DNA of 64,000 nucleotides from Cordilura impudica (lineage: Eukaryota; Arthropoda; Insecta; Diptera; Scathophagidae), in NCBI GenBank assembly GCA_963682025.1, contig OY821520.1, positions 3,023,305 through 3,087,304 of the forward strand, read 5' to 3'. The translations under genes were made by a program, and so were the position numbers. This document shows positions 33,166 through 44,250 of this stretch, piece by piece. The notes under the pieces are model-generated. The model did not search any database. It was not told the DNA's origin and saw nothing but the letters and a program-made list of their open reading frames with translations. Within the stretch, counting starts at the first letter, position 1, and each line of letters opens with the position of its first letter.

Positions 33166-34007
33166 AATATATGTAACCCCTAATGTTCAGTCAGCTGTGT
33201 TTCTTTCTTAGGTAAATACTTTTAAAAATAATTGTGGATAATAAATTCAGTTAGTAAATATATGAAAGTAAAGATCGTTAAAATCAAACAACATTAAACA
33301 TTAAACTATTAAATTATTTATCTGTTTTTTTTTTTGAGTTTTTCAATTTATACATATTTTTACATCTGAACTTTATAATAAGAAAATAGCCCTTAAAACA
33401 TTTAGCAGCAATAAGAAGCCAATGTATCGGATTTTCTATTATTTTCTTAAGTCTGTTTAAATGCCAGCGGGAAACAAATACGAGTGCTTTCTTTTTGATT
33501 GTTTAAACGTATAATTTCGTGTTTTTTTTTTTTTTTTTTGAAGGAAATTTGTGATTGAAAATAATGTTGCTACTGAGTGGAGCAGTATTTAAATCTGTTT
33601 GTTTACTTTTTTTTATTTTGTTGTCTTATTTAAATTCATGGCATACTATGAAGACGCAAAAGAAAATGTCTTTGGCCTTAAAAATCATTGACTCCTGCAG
33701 TTGTTTATTTCTCCATACGAATTTTATTTATAAATAGATGGATAGATAGCTGATGGCATGTTTCATGCTGATGTCTTTTATTAGGCTTAGTTTTCTTGCA
33801 GCTGTGATTTCAAAAACGAAAAAAAAAAAATAATTACAATAATTTTACTGTCATTGTTTATACTGTAAAGCCACATCAGAAATCGGTTCTTCCCTGGTTA
33901 AACTTATACATAGACCAGAGATTCTCAGAATGTTATTTAGTCGAAGTAGCAAAAAAAAAAATTATTTATTTTTTTTTAATTTTAATAGATTTATGTATTC
34001 ATTTATT
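33166..34007. other. Intergenic, nothing recognised
   Basis: AT-rich with T runs at 33324-33334 and 33522-33539; no coding frame with family features. Confidence 0.4.
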
Positions 34008-34384
34008 TCTAATATTAATATGCTAGGCGTTTTCTTCTGACCGTGGTTTTGTTCTACCGTTTTATCCCAATTTTGACCAAACGTATATTATATGATAGGT
34101 ATTTCTTTTTAGCCGTTTTGCAGATTTACAGATTTTTAAATATTTTCCTTTATTTTGAGTAAATTGCATTTTAAGTTGCTACTAACACATACATAAAATT
34201 ATACAATGCTATGTGTGTGTGTTTATTAAATTTATTAATGTGTTTGTAATAAAAATGAGTTTGTTTTTTGTGTTGATTTCTGAATTGGCTTTAATTGATT
34301 AGCATACTTTTAGGGTCTTTATTAAATGAAAAAATAAAAGTTTCTAGAATTTGCGCTCGAATTACGAGGGCTGTAATCTGCTAG
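34008..34384 (+). mobile_element. Non-autonomous Helitron, copy 3
   Basis: Begins TCTAATATTAATATGC and ends TCTGCTAG|T. The hairpin is CTCGAATTACGAG, one stem base changed. The 5' flanking base is T rather than A, consistent with an older copy. Confidence 0.85.
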
Positions 34385-34389
34385 TTTTT

Positions 34390-36010
34390 TTATTTATTTT
34401 ATTTTAGTCTATGGAATAAATCCTTACAGACATTAAAATCATAAAATATAATCTACAAAATTTTACCGTATGAAATGACTAATTTGTAAATTTAACGGTT
34501 TAAATACAGAATATCGTTATGTTTAGAGAATAATTAACAAATTGATACAAATCATTAAAGTTAGTACATAATCCTCTTAACGGATTGGCGTTGGCATAGT
34601 TGGTACGGAATTAAAAGTGGATGAAAGTAACGTGTAGGTCGCTGAGGAACATTAAATAATATATTGCGTAACAAGCAAAAACGACACATTCAGCATGGTT
34701 CTACGGCTCTTAAATGTTGGAAAGTTAATTAACGCTAATCTACTGGCATAAGATGGCAAATTTGTTGCTGGATTCCAGAAAAGACACCGCAAACAGAACA
34801 GAAGAAATTGTTTTTGAATGGATTCAATATCCATGTGGATATTGTATAAAGCATCCCAGATTATTGAGCCATATTCAAGTATAGGTCTTAAGAGGGATGT
34901 ACTCGTATATAACTGTGTAGTGATATAGGGATCAGTAGATCCCTTGGCCCATCGCTTAATAAAAGCCAGGTGTCGAATCGTCGCATTCGATATCGAAATT
35001 TTTCGATCGAAATTATTTTTTTATTTTCCAAAATAAAATACTAAGAGTAATTTTACTCTGTCACAACTAAAGAGTTATGGTCCATATTTAATAGTAAAAG
35101 TGAAACGAGGTCTGACGATTGTCCGTCTTCTTTAAATAATAAACTAAAATATGGAATTTCGATTGATTTTACTCGATATCGAATGCGACGATTTGCTCCC
35201 AGTACACCTCTTGCTTTATTGACCTGAGCTGCCAACGGTTGTCCACCCAAGGAGTAGTTTACATTTATGTAGTTTCTTCTTGAAAATCGCATGTATTTAC
35301 ATTTTTTCATATTCACTTCCATTAAGTTTATATTGCACCACGTATAGAAATTGTCAAGGTCCATCTGTAGATATAAGTGATCACTCTTTTCATTGTAAGT
35401 GAGGAAGATTTTAACATCATCAGCACACATTAATATATTCCTGTCTATCATATAAGTAAGACTTGATCCATTTTAGACTATTGGGAGTAAACCCCAACAT
35501 ATTTAATTTTTTTAGAAGAAGATTATGGCTAACTTTATCAAACACCTTGCTAAAGTCGGTGTATATAGCACCAGTTTGTTTATTATTTACAAATCCTTGG
35601 TTGACTAAAGTTGTTAATTGTAAAAGATTAGATATAGCTGAGCAATCCTTCCGAAAGCCATTCTGAAACGGTTATATTTAAGATGATACCTAATGACTTA
35701 GATAGTCTGTGATGTATTTCTCGAAAAGTTTGGGAATTAAACTAAGTTTGGCAATTCCTCTATAGTTTTTTACATCAGATCTACAACCGGATTTAAATAA
35801 CGGAATAATATATGAATTTCTCTAGCAATTAGAAAAGTAACCAGATTTGTTGGATGTGTTAAACATGATGGTCAAAGGAACAGATAAACTTTCAGAACAA
35901 TACTATAAAAGACAATTGGGAACACCATAAGGTAAATGGTTAAATGAAGTTTTTAATCTCTTTAATTCACGTGCAACTTCAGCAAGTCGTTTCTCTTTAA
36001 ATATAGTATT
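34390..36010 (-). pseudogene. Jockey-like non-LTR reverse transcriptase, degenerate, minus strand
   Basis: Read on the minus strand from 36010: YGVPNCLL (start of the RT core), SYIIPLFKSGCRSDVKNYRG near 35810-35750, QNGFRKDCSAISNLLQLTTL near 35670-35600, IYTDFSKVFDKVSHNLL near 35560 (first catalytic Asp region), and CADDVKIFLTYNE near 35420 (Y/FADD box with Tyr replaced by Cys). KYMRFSRRN is near 35280. After an insertion, FIKRWAKGSTDPYITTQLYT and ILEYGSIIW run at 34970-34860, then a tail with NLPSYASRLALINFPT. Frames shift between blocks. The 34976-35193 insert splits it between 'GVLGA' and 'RHLAFIKRW'. Confidence 0.88.
34976..35193. mobile_element. 218-bp inverted-repeat insertion inside a reverse transcriptase
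   Basis: 34976-34996 and 35173-35193 are perfect 21-bp inverted repeats (AATCGTCGCATTCGATATCG plus A). Similarity to reverse transcriptase stops at one end and resumes at the other, so the host element gives the empty site. Inner TTCGAT motifs extend the symmetry. No ORF; MITE or foldback type. Confidence 0.75.
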
Positions 36011-36092
36011 TATTTTTAATTATAACTGCCCTGCTCAAAACAAGATTTATGTATTTATTATTTATAATTTTATAATTTTTTTTCCAAGAGTA

Positions 36093-36458
36093 TCTATAAT
36101 ATTAATAGGCTAGGCGATTTCTTGTGACCGATGTTTTGTTCTACCGTTTTATCTCGATTTGGATCAAACGTATATTATTTGAAAGGTACTTGTTTTTAGC
36201 TGTTCACCAGATTTATAGATTTTTTAATTTTTTCCTTTATTTATAGTAAATTGCATTTAAAATTGCTACTAACACATACATAAAATTATACAATTATATG
36301 TGTGTGTTTATTAAATTTGTTGATGGCTTTGTAATAAAAATGAGTTTGTTTTTTGTGTTGATTTGTGAATTGGCTGTAATTGATTTAGGGCCTTTATTTA
36401 ATGAAAAATAAAATTTCCTAGGATTTGCACTCGAATTTCGAGGGCTGGAATCTGCTAG
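36093..36458 (+). mobile_element. Non-autonomous Helitron, copy 4
   Basis: A|TCTATAATATTAATAGGC, CTCGAATTTCGAG hairpin, TCTGCTAG|T. 366 bp, lying just 5' of the minus-strand retroelement remnant. Confidence 0.92.
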
Positions 36459-36700
36459 TATAGAAATAATATACAGTATAGAAATAATATATAAATAATT
36501 CTTACCCTCATAAAGTGTAAAAATTGGGACTATTGCCTTGTTTTAAGTCATAGCGCAAGAATACTTATTGCAAACTGGGGAATAATAGTGTAGTATTATC
36601 ACCCTTTGACCTAAAAAAGAAAATAAATCCAATATTTTTGTATTTTAAGAGGTTAACAACTTTAGAACTTCGGAGGGAAGCAGAACAATTGTATGTAAAA
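36459..36700. other. Spacer, nothing recognised
   Basis: Includes a short direct duplication of 'tatagaaataatata' at 36459-36493. Confidence 0.4.
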
Positions 36701-37487
36701 CAAGTAAGAAAATTATAGTCGGTCTAGACCGACTATACGATACCCTATACCATGCGTTTAGAAACCCTATCTCTTAGGCCCAACTAACTGGACATTGAAA
36801 ATAAGCAAAAACCAAATTTGAGTGGGATTTTTATTAATTTTTTTGGCTGCAGATATGAAAAAGTTCATATCGGATGCTATATCTATAAAGGGACTAGGTC
36901 CAAAAATGGACCGATCCTGATCATGTTTGATAAAGTCTCTTGTATTTTGCAAAAATATATACAAACAAAATTTGAGAAGAATCAGTGCAATATTTTTGTT
37001 TTTTAATAGATTTAAGTGAAGATCGGGAAGCAGCTCTATATGGGGTCAAAGGGATCATTTTTGGACTACTCATTAGTGGATATAATGAACGCATACAAAC
37101 CCAATTTGAGTAAGATCTATATGACAATTTGGATCTTATGGAAATTTATGTCGATTTCATATGGGTAATTTGTATGGGGGCTAGGTCTGAACATGGACCG
37201 ATTCTCACCAATTTCAATAGCGTTCATCCTATGGGCGATAAAAGCTTATATACCAAATTTCATCAAAATTCATATTCATATTTGCGACCTGCAGTTTGAT
37301 TACAAGCTTTACATGGACACACAGACGGACGGACAGACGGACGGACGAACATCGTTAAATCGAATCAGATAGTGATTCTGATTCGATCGGTATAATTAAA
37401 GATGGGTGCAGGTCATATATTTTTGGTTGTTACAAACAGCAGCACAAAGTCATTATACCCAAACCACATAGTGGTATAGGGTATAAT
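36701..37487 (+). mobile_element. Family A repeat, best full-length copy
   Basis: Runs from 'caagtaagaaaattatag' with palindrome GTCGGTCTAGACCGAC at 36718-36733 to 'gtggtatagggtataat'. The GACGGACGGACAGACGG tract is at 37324-37347 and 'aatcagatagtgattctgattcg' is split by a small palindrome. No ORF longer than about 68 codons, so the family is non-autonomous. Confidence 0.9.
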
Positions 37488-37742
37488 AAGTCACCGCATC
37501 CTAAATGCAGTATTATAGTGCAGGTTGTCAACATTAAGATACAGAAAATGCTACATTTCACATTAAAATAACTACATTTTTTACAACCATGAAAAATTAA
37601 TAAAAGCACTCGGCATAAATGTAAATAATAAATAAAATTTTTAACGTTTTTATTTGTTTATTTTAGTGGCGAAGAACAAAGCTCCTGGCAGCACTGCTAT
37701 GCCATTATTTCATATTGGCTTCTTATTAACGAGTATATTTAT

Positions 37743-37890
37743 GTGACCTTCTCCGAGAAAAGGGACCTAGTGTGTGAAAATTAGGTTTTGAGAAAAAATG
37801 CATTTAGAGTTTCTATAGGTACCAGAATCCACCGTTTTTGACACAACCTGTTTTTTGACACAATAGGTCCCTTTTCTCGGAGCAGGTCAC
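37743..37890. mobile_element. 148-bp MITE-like element with 27-bp TIRs
   Basis: 37743-37769 and 37864-37890 are inverted repeats matching at 26 of 27 positions (GTGACCT, then CTCCGAGAAAAGGGACCTA). TAT on the left and ATA on the right flank it. No coding sequence. Confidence 0.7.
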
Positions 37891-38100
37891 ATATCTGTGG
37901 TCACAAGCGATAACCGCCCTATTCGACTTAAGAACGATTTGAGTTATGTATGCTATCATATTCTACTAAAAAAAACTTTATATTTACGTAACACTGTTTT
38001 TTAATAAGATATTAATAATAATATACTGACCAAAGTTGTAATGAAGCCCCATTACATTTATATATAAAGTTATTTTCCTAGAAAGCATGATTTTCGACTT
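37888..38100 (-). repeat. Family E fragment
   Basis: 'atctgtggtcacaagcgata', 'aacgatttgagttatgtatg' and 'aaagcatgattttcgactt' match 24242-24440 and 27190-27350. Confidence 0.65.
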
Positions 38101-38687
38101 GTTTGTGTATTTGTGTGTCTTCTTGAAATTTTCAGAGTGCGTAAGTTTGTTTCGGGAAAGTAAAATAGGCTACATTTTTTGAAGTATATGAAGTGGGCGT
38201 GACATCTCCCATACATAAAAAGTTTTTAACGGAGCTGGAGCTCTATAATAGGAAGAGTCCTAAAACTTTGCAGGAGTACATAAGTTAGTAATGTGAGAAG
38301 TCGGGCTAAAAATGGGTGGTATGAAACAAGTGGGCGTGGCATCTCCCATACAATAAAAAAATATAGGGTACCCTGTCGTGCTTCGCTCCGACTTACAATT
38401 TTTTCTAATAAATGCTTCCTATGTTGAGTCCACGAAGAAAGTATAATTGAAAATAAAAATTAAAAAAATTTTTTTTTAAATCTTTTATTTCAATGTTCTT
38501 CTCTACGTAAAAGAAATAAATGGTTGATGTTTTTTTGTTTACATCGGCGATCATGGTCTACAGAGCTCTATTCCTCTTTCTTTCTCTTTCCATACGCTTA
38601 CAATACATTCGTTATTTTTTAATTAAGAACAACAATATTCAGTAGAAATAAGTTATATGACAAAACAACGTTTGCCGGGTCAGCTAG
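38101..38687 (+). mobile_element. Family G, Helitron-like 3' end
   Basis: Contains two 'aagtgggcgtg-catctccca' blocks (38192 and 38329) and 'tgtcgtgcttcgctccgac', and ends TTTGCCGGGTCAGCTAG|T. The CTAG|T terminus fits a second Helitron type. Related blocks occur at 62.6-63.8 kb. The 5' end is uncertain. Confidence 0.55.
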
Positions 38688-38696
38688 TTATTTATA

Positions 38697-39068
38697 CTAG
38701 CAGATTCCAGCCCTCGAAATACGAGTGCAAATTCTAGGAAATTTTATTTTTTCATTAAATAAAGGCCCTAAAGGTATGCTAATCAATTATAGCCAATTCA
38801 TAAATCAACACAAAAAACAAACTCATTTTTATTACAAACACAATAAAAAGTTTTATAATTACACACACATAGCATTGTATAATTTTATATATGTGTTAGT
38901 AGCAACTTTAAATGCAATTTACTCAAAATAAAGGAAAAAATTTAAAAATCTGTAAATCTGCAAAACGGCTAAAAAGAAATAACTTTCAAATGTTTGGTCA
39001 AAATCGGGATAAAACGGTAGAACAGAACATCGGTCAAAAGAAATCGCCTAGCCTATTAATATTATAGA
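38697..39068 (-). mobile_element. Non-autonomous Helitron, copy 5
   Basis: Reverse copy: A|CTAGCAGATTCC at left, CTCGAAATACGAG hairpin, ending CCTATTAATATTATAGA at 39068. 372 bp. Only 9 bp separate its 3' terminus from the CTAG end of the element at its left. Confidence 0.9.
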
Positions 39069-39695
39069 CTTCAGAGCGCATGACAATTATGTAAACTAAA
39101 TGAGAATCATAAAATATAGACTTTGTAGTTTTCCATGCAGGTGCATATGTTTGTTAGCTTTCCATACAAATACAAATGTATAAAATCATATTTTTGTTTG
39201 TTCAAAGGGAGTAGGAGTATAACCGTCTTGGTTACTTTCTTATCCTTATCGATAAATAATTCGTTCACATGTTTCTATTACGTATAAACTGTTTTCACAA
39301 TTTTTCTTTTTTATATGAAATTTTATTGGAGTATCATTTTCGTACGTCATTCCTCGGCTATTGGGATTTGAGGCTCCAAATTCAAAACTAAACTGCTGCA
39401 GATTATGACGAACATTTTAAAAATTGTATTTATCTATTATTTAACTAGCAATGAAAGTGTTGAACAGGGACATTGTTTAATTACAACTCTGTTTTATTAC
39501 AATGCTGTAATATTACATTTGTTATGTTTATATTCTTCCTTAAATATGACATACGTGTCGTATGCTGATTGGTTGCTGTATTCAACTATATTATCAATGT
39601 CATTTACATTTGATTTAACCTTTGTTCTTATTTTTTGATCACTTCGTTTCTAACCTTTGCAAAAAAAATGAATTAATTACTGAAGTATAAAAAAA
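39069..39695. other. Intergenic; one 77-codon frame of unknown nature
   Basis: The frame 39405-39638 is hydrophobic, but codon use and surroundings are AT-driven. No family recognised. Confidence 0.4.
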
Positions 39696-40095
39696 GCTGT
39701 GTGAGTCCGATCACAGGGGAGATGTGTAAACAGTGGAAGTACTTGTGCTTTCAGTATTTTTTTTTTCAACTTAGAGTTGTTATACATTTAGCCTAGTTTA
39801 ATTAATTAGCTGTTATACTTGTATATTGTTGAATTGGTTGTTATAATTCGATATTGTTATATTTGTAATATCGTTATACTTATAAGCTGTTGAATTACCT
39901 GTTATATTTCGCTATTGTTATATTATTATAGTGTTATACTTGTGTGTTTATTAGATTATATTTTATACGCTTGTATTGTGAAATTTTTAACGTTGCTATA
40001 CTTAAGGGTTGTTGAGTTAGCTCTGCAATAATTTTATATCACAATCTTTGCACCAATACACTCATACCTCACACTTCTTTGTCTTACTCTCATCG
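39696..40095 (-). mobile_element. Family F fragment with ~61-bp internal tandem repeats
   Basis: The right end appears reversed as 'gtgtgagtccgatcacaggg' and 'gagatgtgtaaac'. The interior repeats 'tgttgaatta-ctgttatatttcg-tattgttata' twice or more. The left-end block 'accaatacactcatacctca' follows, but the terminus itself is lost. Confidence 0.6.
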
Positions 40096-40483
40096 TAGAT
40101 CGGATATGTTATATAGAACAAAAAAAAATAAGTGGTCCGTTCATTTAGGGGGTCAAAACAGATACAAAAAATCGATGGTTTTTTATTTTTTTTATTTGCA
40201 GATTTTGCAGACTTGATCCAACGAAACCATATACAGATTGGACATCATATGAAATGTATTTGCAGGGCTATTCAATTTTTTTTATGTAGTCTATAACATA
40301 TCTAAATTTCATCAGTTTATTTAATCAAGCACAGTTAAAGTTGAGAGTTTAAGTGAATTTTAAATAATGCAAAAGATTTTTTTTATATTGAAAAATATGT
40401 AATACTTTTTTGATTTAATGTATTACTTACGGAACTCTGCCTTTCTGTCAGATAGGTCATTAGCATCTTTGCAATAAAAAAAA

Positions 40484-40843
40484 TCATGTGAGTCCGATCA
40501 CAGGGGAGATGTGTAAACATCTTGTAATTAAAGATTTTTTATGTCACTTTTTTTAAATCAAACAGAAAGCGCCATCTATGTATCACTTATAGTAAATTTG
40601 TGGGGTTGTTGAATTATGTATGTGTTATACGTTTATATTGTGAAATGTTTAACATTTTACAGTAAAAGGTTGTTGAATTAGCTGACGCAATTTTATATCA
40701 TAATTTTTTCACCAATACAATCATAAGTCACACCGATTTGTCTTACGGCTCACAGCGTAAACTCACACATGTCCGCTGTTTTTGTGATTGTATTCGAAAT
40801 AGAAATTTACCCTCCTGTGCGTATATATTTATGTTTACACATC
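40484..40843 (-). mobile_element. Family F element, short complete copy
   Basis: Reverse: 'tcatgtgagtccgatcacag' at the left (after an A run) to 'accctcctgtgcg' and 'atgtttacacatc' at 40843, followed by AAAAATC. Subterminal inverted repeats GATGTGTAAACATC and ATGTTTACACATC are present. 360 bp, no ORF. Confidence 0.75.
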
Positions 40844-40924
40844 AAAAATCTTTATCGTTTCTTGGCTTTCGACCATATAAAGTTATAAACGATGACAATT
40901 TCGCCTTACTACAAATTACTTATT

Positions 40925-41163
40925 GATGTGTAAACATCGATACGCGCAGGGGGGTAAATTTCTAATTCACAATACAATCACAAAAACAGCGTAATATGTG
41001 AGCGTAAGATCTTACGCGTAACATGTAAGCATTAAGACAAATCGGTGTGACATGATTATTTGGTGAAAAAATTATGATATGTAATAACCTTTTTGTCGCT
41101 GTTTTCTGCATTTTATTTATTACCAGATGTTTACACATCTCCCCTGTGATCGGACTCACATGA
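40925..41163 (+). mobile_element. Family F element, shortest clean copy
   Basis: GATGTGTAAACATC at 40925, 'atacgcgcaggggggtaaat', 'cacaatacaatcacaaaaac', then GATGTTTACACATC and GTGATCGGACTCACATGA at 41163, followed by oligo-T. Defines the termini of the family. 239 bp and no simple array. Confidence 0.8.
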
Positions 41164-41828
41164 TTTTTTATTTTTTTTATTATTACAAATCGATACAGGA
41201 ACTAAGATTATTTGAAATAATTTTATTATTTTTTATAAAAATAAAAAACCTTATTTTCGATCTTTATCATTTTAATATTGAATTTGAAATTATTCAGGCT
41301 CAAGATCATTGACCTGAATAATTTCAAACTCAATCATTATTTGAGATATATTTCAGGCTTTTCGCGTATCACCAGTTGGGAACATCTATTGTAAACACCA
41401 TGTATACATATATGTACAAACTTGATTTTACATAAGTATGTTGTTAACTTCGATGTTTATTTAAGCTTGGTGACACATTAACCCGAAAGTAAAAGTAATA
41501 TACAACGTGCAGCGATTGATTGTAAATGTGTGTATTTTTAAAAAGGCCTCAATAATAATTTATAGTTTTCTTTCGCATATAACGGATAATTACTAAAAAA
41601 TTAAAAGAGGATTTCTGCATTGGCTTATGAAAAATTTTTAATCATTCGCAGATGATTATCTGTTTTCAAGTCTACATATCATTTAAAAATCAAATAGATT
41701 TTTTTTTGAATTCCCAATTCGATGTTGTATAAGAACAAGAATTGTGAAGCATTTTTAACTTTAACTTAAAATCAATTAAATAAGAGATTGAATAAAAATT
41801 TTTTGTTTTAATTTTTTTTTTTTTTTTT
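41164..41828. other. Intergenic with a perfect 16-bp hairpin
   Basis: TTTGAAATTATTCAGG at 41283-41298 pairs perfectly with CCTGAATAATTTCAAA at 41313-41328 around a 14-nt loop. Nothing else recognised. Confidence 0.55.
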
Positions 41829-42730
41829 GATGTGTAAACATCTATACACGTAGAGTAACAGAGTAACATGTTAGCGTAACATGTGAGCGTAAGATGTGAG
41901 TGGTAAGACAAAATGTGATTGTATTGGTGAAAAAATTATGATATTATGATAACCTGTTTGAAAATTAAAAAAGAAAAATAAAAATTGAAAAAAAAAAAAT
42001 GAAAAATAAAAAATGAAAAAAGAAAAATAAAAAATGAAAAATGAAAAATGAAAAATGAAAAACGAAAAATGAAAAATGAAATATAAAAAATGAAAAACAA
42101 AAAATGAAAAATTAAAAATAAAAAATGAAAAAATAAAAATAAAAAATTAAAAATAAAAAATGAAACATGAAAAATAAAAAAAAATGAAAAATGAAAAACA
42201 AAAAATGAAAAATGAAAATAGAAACATTAAAAATGAAAAATAAAAAATGAAAAATGAAAAACGAAAAATGAAAAATAAAAAATGAAAAATAAAAAATTTA
42301 AATTGAAAAATAAAAAGTGAAAAATGAAAAATAAATTAAAAATGAAAAATGAAAAATAAAAAAATGAAAAATGAAAAATGAAAAATAAAAAATAAAAAAT
42401 TAAAAATAAAAAATGAAAAATAAAAAATGAAAAATAAAAAATGAAAAATAAAAAATTAAAAATAAATTAAAAATAAAAATGAAAAATTAAAAATAAAAAA
42501 GTGAAAATTAGAAACGAAAAATGAAAAACGAAAAATTAAAAATAAAAAACCAAAAATTAAAAATTAACCGGTTAAAATAATAAATAATAATAAATATTTT
42601 TATATTAACAGAGCCCCTGCAGTTGATTGCTATAAGCGATATGCTTTCTGTTTGATTTTAAGAAAGTGCTATAAAAAAATCTTTAATTACTAGATGTTTA
42701 CACATCTCCCCTGCGATCGGACTCGCATGA
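41829..42730 (+). mobile_element. Family F element carrying a 7-bp array
   Basis: GATGTGTAAACATC at 41829 and GATGTTTACACATC, then GATCGGACTCGCATGA, at 42730. After 'gataacctgtttg' at about 41960 the interior becomes about 620 bp of AAAAATG/AAAAATA-type units to about 42570. T runs flank both ends. Confidence 0.8.
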
Positions 42731-43290
42731 TTTTTTTTTTTAAGATGAGAAATAATAAATGCTGGCAGAAGTTTAGATGTTCTTAAATTTCAAAAATATT
42801 ATTTAAAATTTCAGAAGCTACAAAAAAAATTATTATTATTTTTTTTTTGTTTTATTTAATAAGAAATTTTGCATTTTATTAAATTACACCTAGCTTAAGC
42901 CAACAAGTAATTCATTTCCATAACTAATTTAAATTTATACAATATTAGTCACCAGATCATGTGGCTTGGTTCTCTTCAGTCTTCTTGAGTAGATTTTTTC
43001 ATTACATATGATAGAAGCTTCTGGGTTATTATGGCATTGTAATGTATTCGTGTGATTTGTTGCAACATTTTTTATTGCTGACATACCAGGGCGCGTTTAC
43101 AACGTCTCTAAGGATTTTGTTTTGAAATCGTTGAATACTTTCAGTGTGTGTTTTAGCTGCATAGTTGTGATTCATAAGTCCATACTGGTTTTATTACTTG
43201 ATTATAGATTATTAATTTATTTTGAAACTTTTGAGTGTCTTCCAATAAGCCATTTAAATTTTTTATATTTTAGATTTAGTTCTGTTTTTT

Positions 43291-44250
43291 ATACCCTATA
43301 CCACTATGTGGTTTGGGTATAATGACTTTGTACTGCTGTTTGTAATAACCAAAAATATTTGACCTGCACCCATCTTTAATTATACCGATCGAATCAGAAT
43401 CACTATCTGATTCGATTTAACGATGTCCGTCCGTCCGTCCGTCCGTCCGTCTGTGTGTCCATGTAAAGTTTGTAATCAAACTGCAGGTCGCAAATATGAA
43501 TATGAATTTTGATGAAATTTGGTATATAAGCTTTTATCGCCCATAGGATGAACGCTATTGAAATTGGTGAGAATCGGTCCATGTTCAGACCTAGCCCCCA
43601 TACAAATGACCCCTATGAAATCAACATAAATCAAACTGCAGGTCGCAAATATGAATATGAATTTTGATGAAATTTGGTATATAAGCTTTTATCGCCCATA
43701 GGATGAACGCTATTGAAATTGGTGAGAATCGGTCCATGTTCAGACCTAGCCCCCATACAAATGACCCCTATGAAATCAACATAAATTGCCATAAGGTCCA
43801 AATTATCATACAAATCTTAGTCAAATTGGGTTTGTATGTATATATTACATCCATTAATCAGTAGTCCAAAAATGATCCCTATTGGACAACTCTTAGTCAT
43901 AGGCCCCATATAGAGCTGCTTCCCGATCTTCACTTAAATCTATCAAAAAACAAAAAAATATTGCAAAGATTCTTCTCAAATTTTGTTTGTATATATTTTT
44001 GCAAAATACAAGAGACTTTACCAAACATGGTCAGGATCGGTCCATTTTTGGGCCTAGTCCCCATATAGATATAGCATCCGATATGAAATTTTTCATATCT
44101 GCAGCTGAAAAAATTAATAAAAATCCCACTCAAATTTGGTTTTTGCTTATTTTCTATATCCAGTTAGTTGGGTCTAAGAGATAGGGTCTCTAAACGCATG
44201 GTATAGGGTATCGTATAGTCGGTCTAGACCAACTATAATTTTCTTACTTG
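43291..44250 (-). mobile_element. Family A repeat with a perfect 155-bp internal duplication
   Basis: 'ataccctataccactatgtg' to 'cgactataattttcttacttg'-type end at 44250. GTCCGTCCGTCC tract at 43424-43452. The segment from 43476 is repeated without any difference I can see from 43631 (period 155 bp). Inserted in the Jockey-like element. Confidence 0.9.

Noticed and set aside
36767..37127. Short frames in family A repeats that look conserved between copies (also 43930-44184)
   Set aside because: Conservation reflects repeat copies; frames are broken in most of them.
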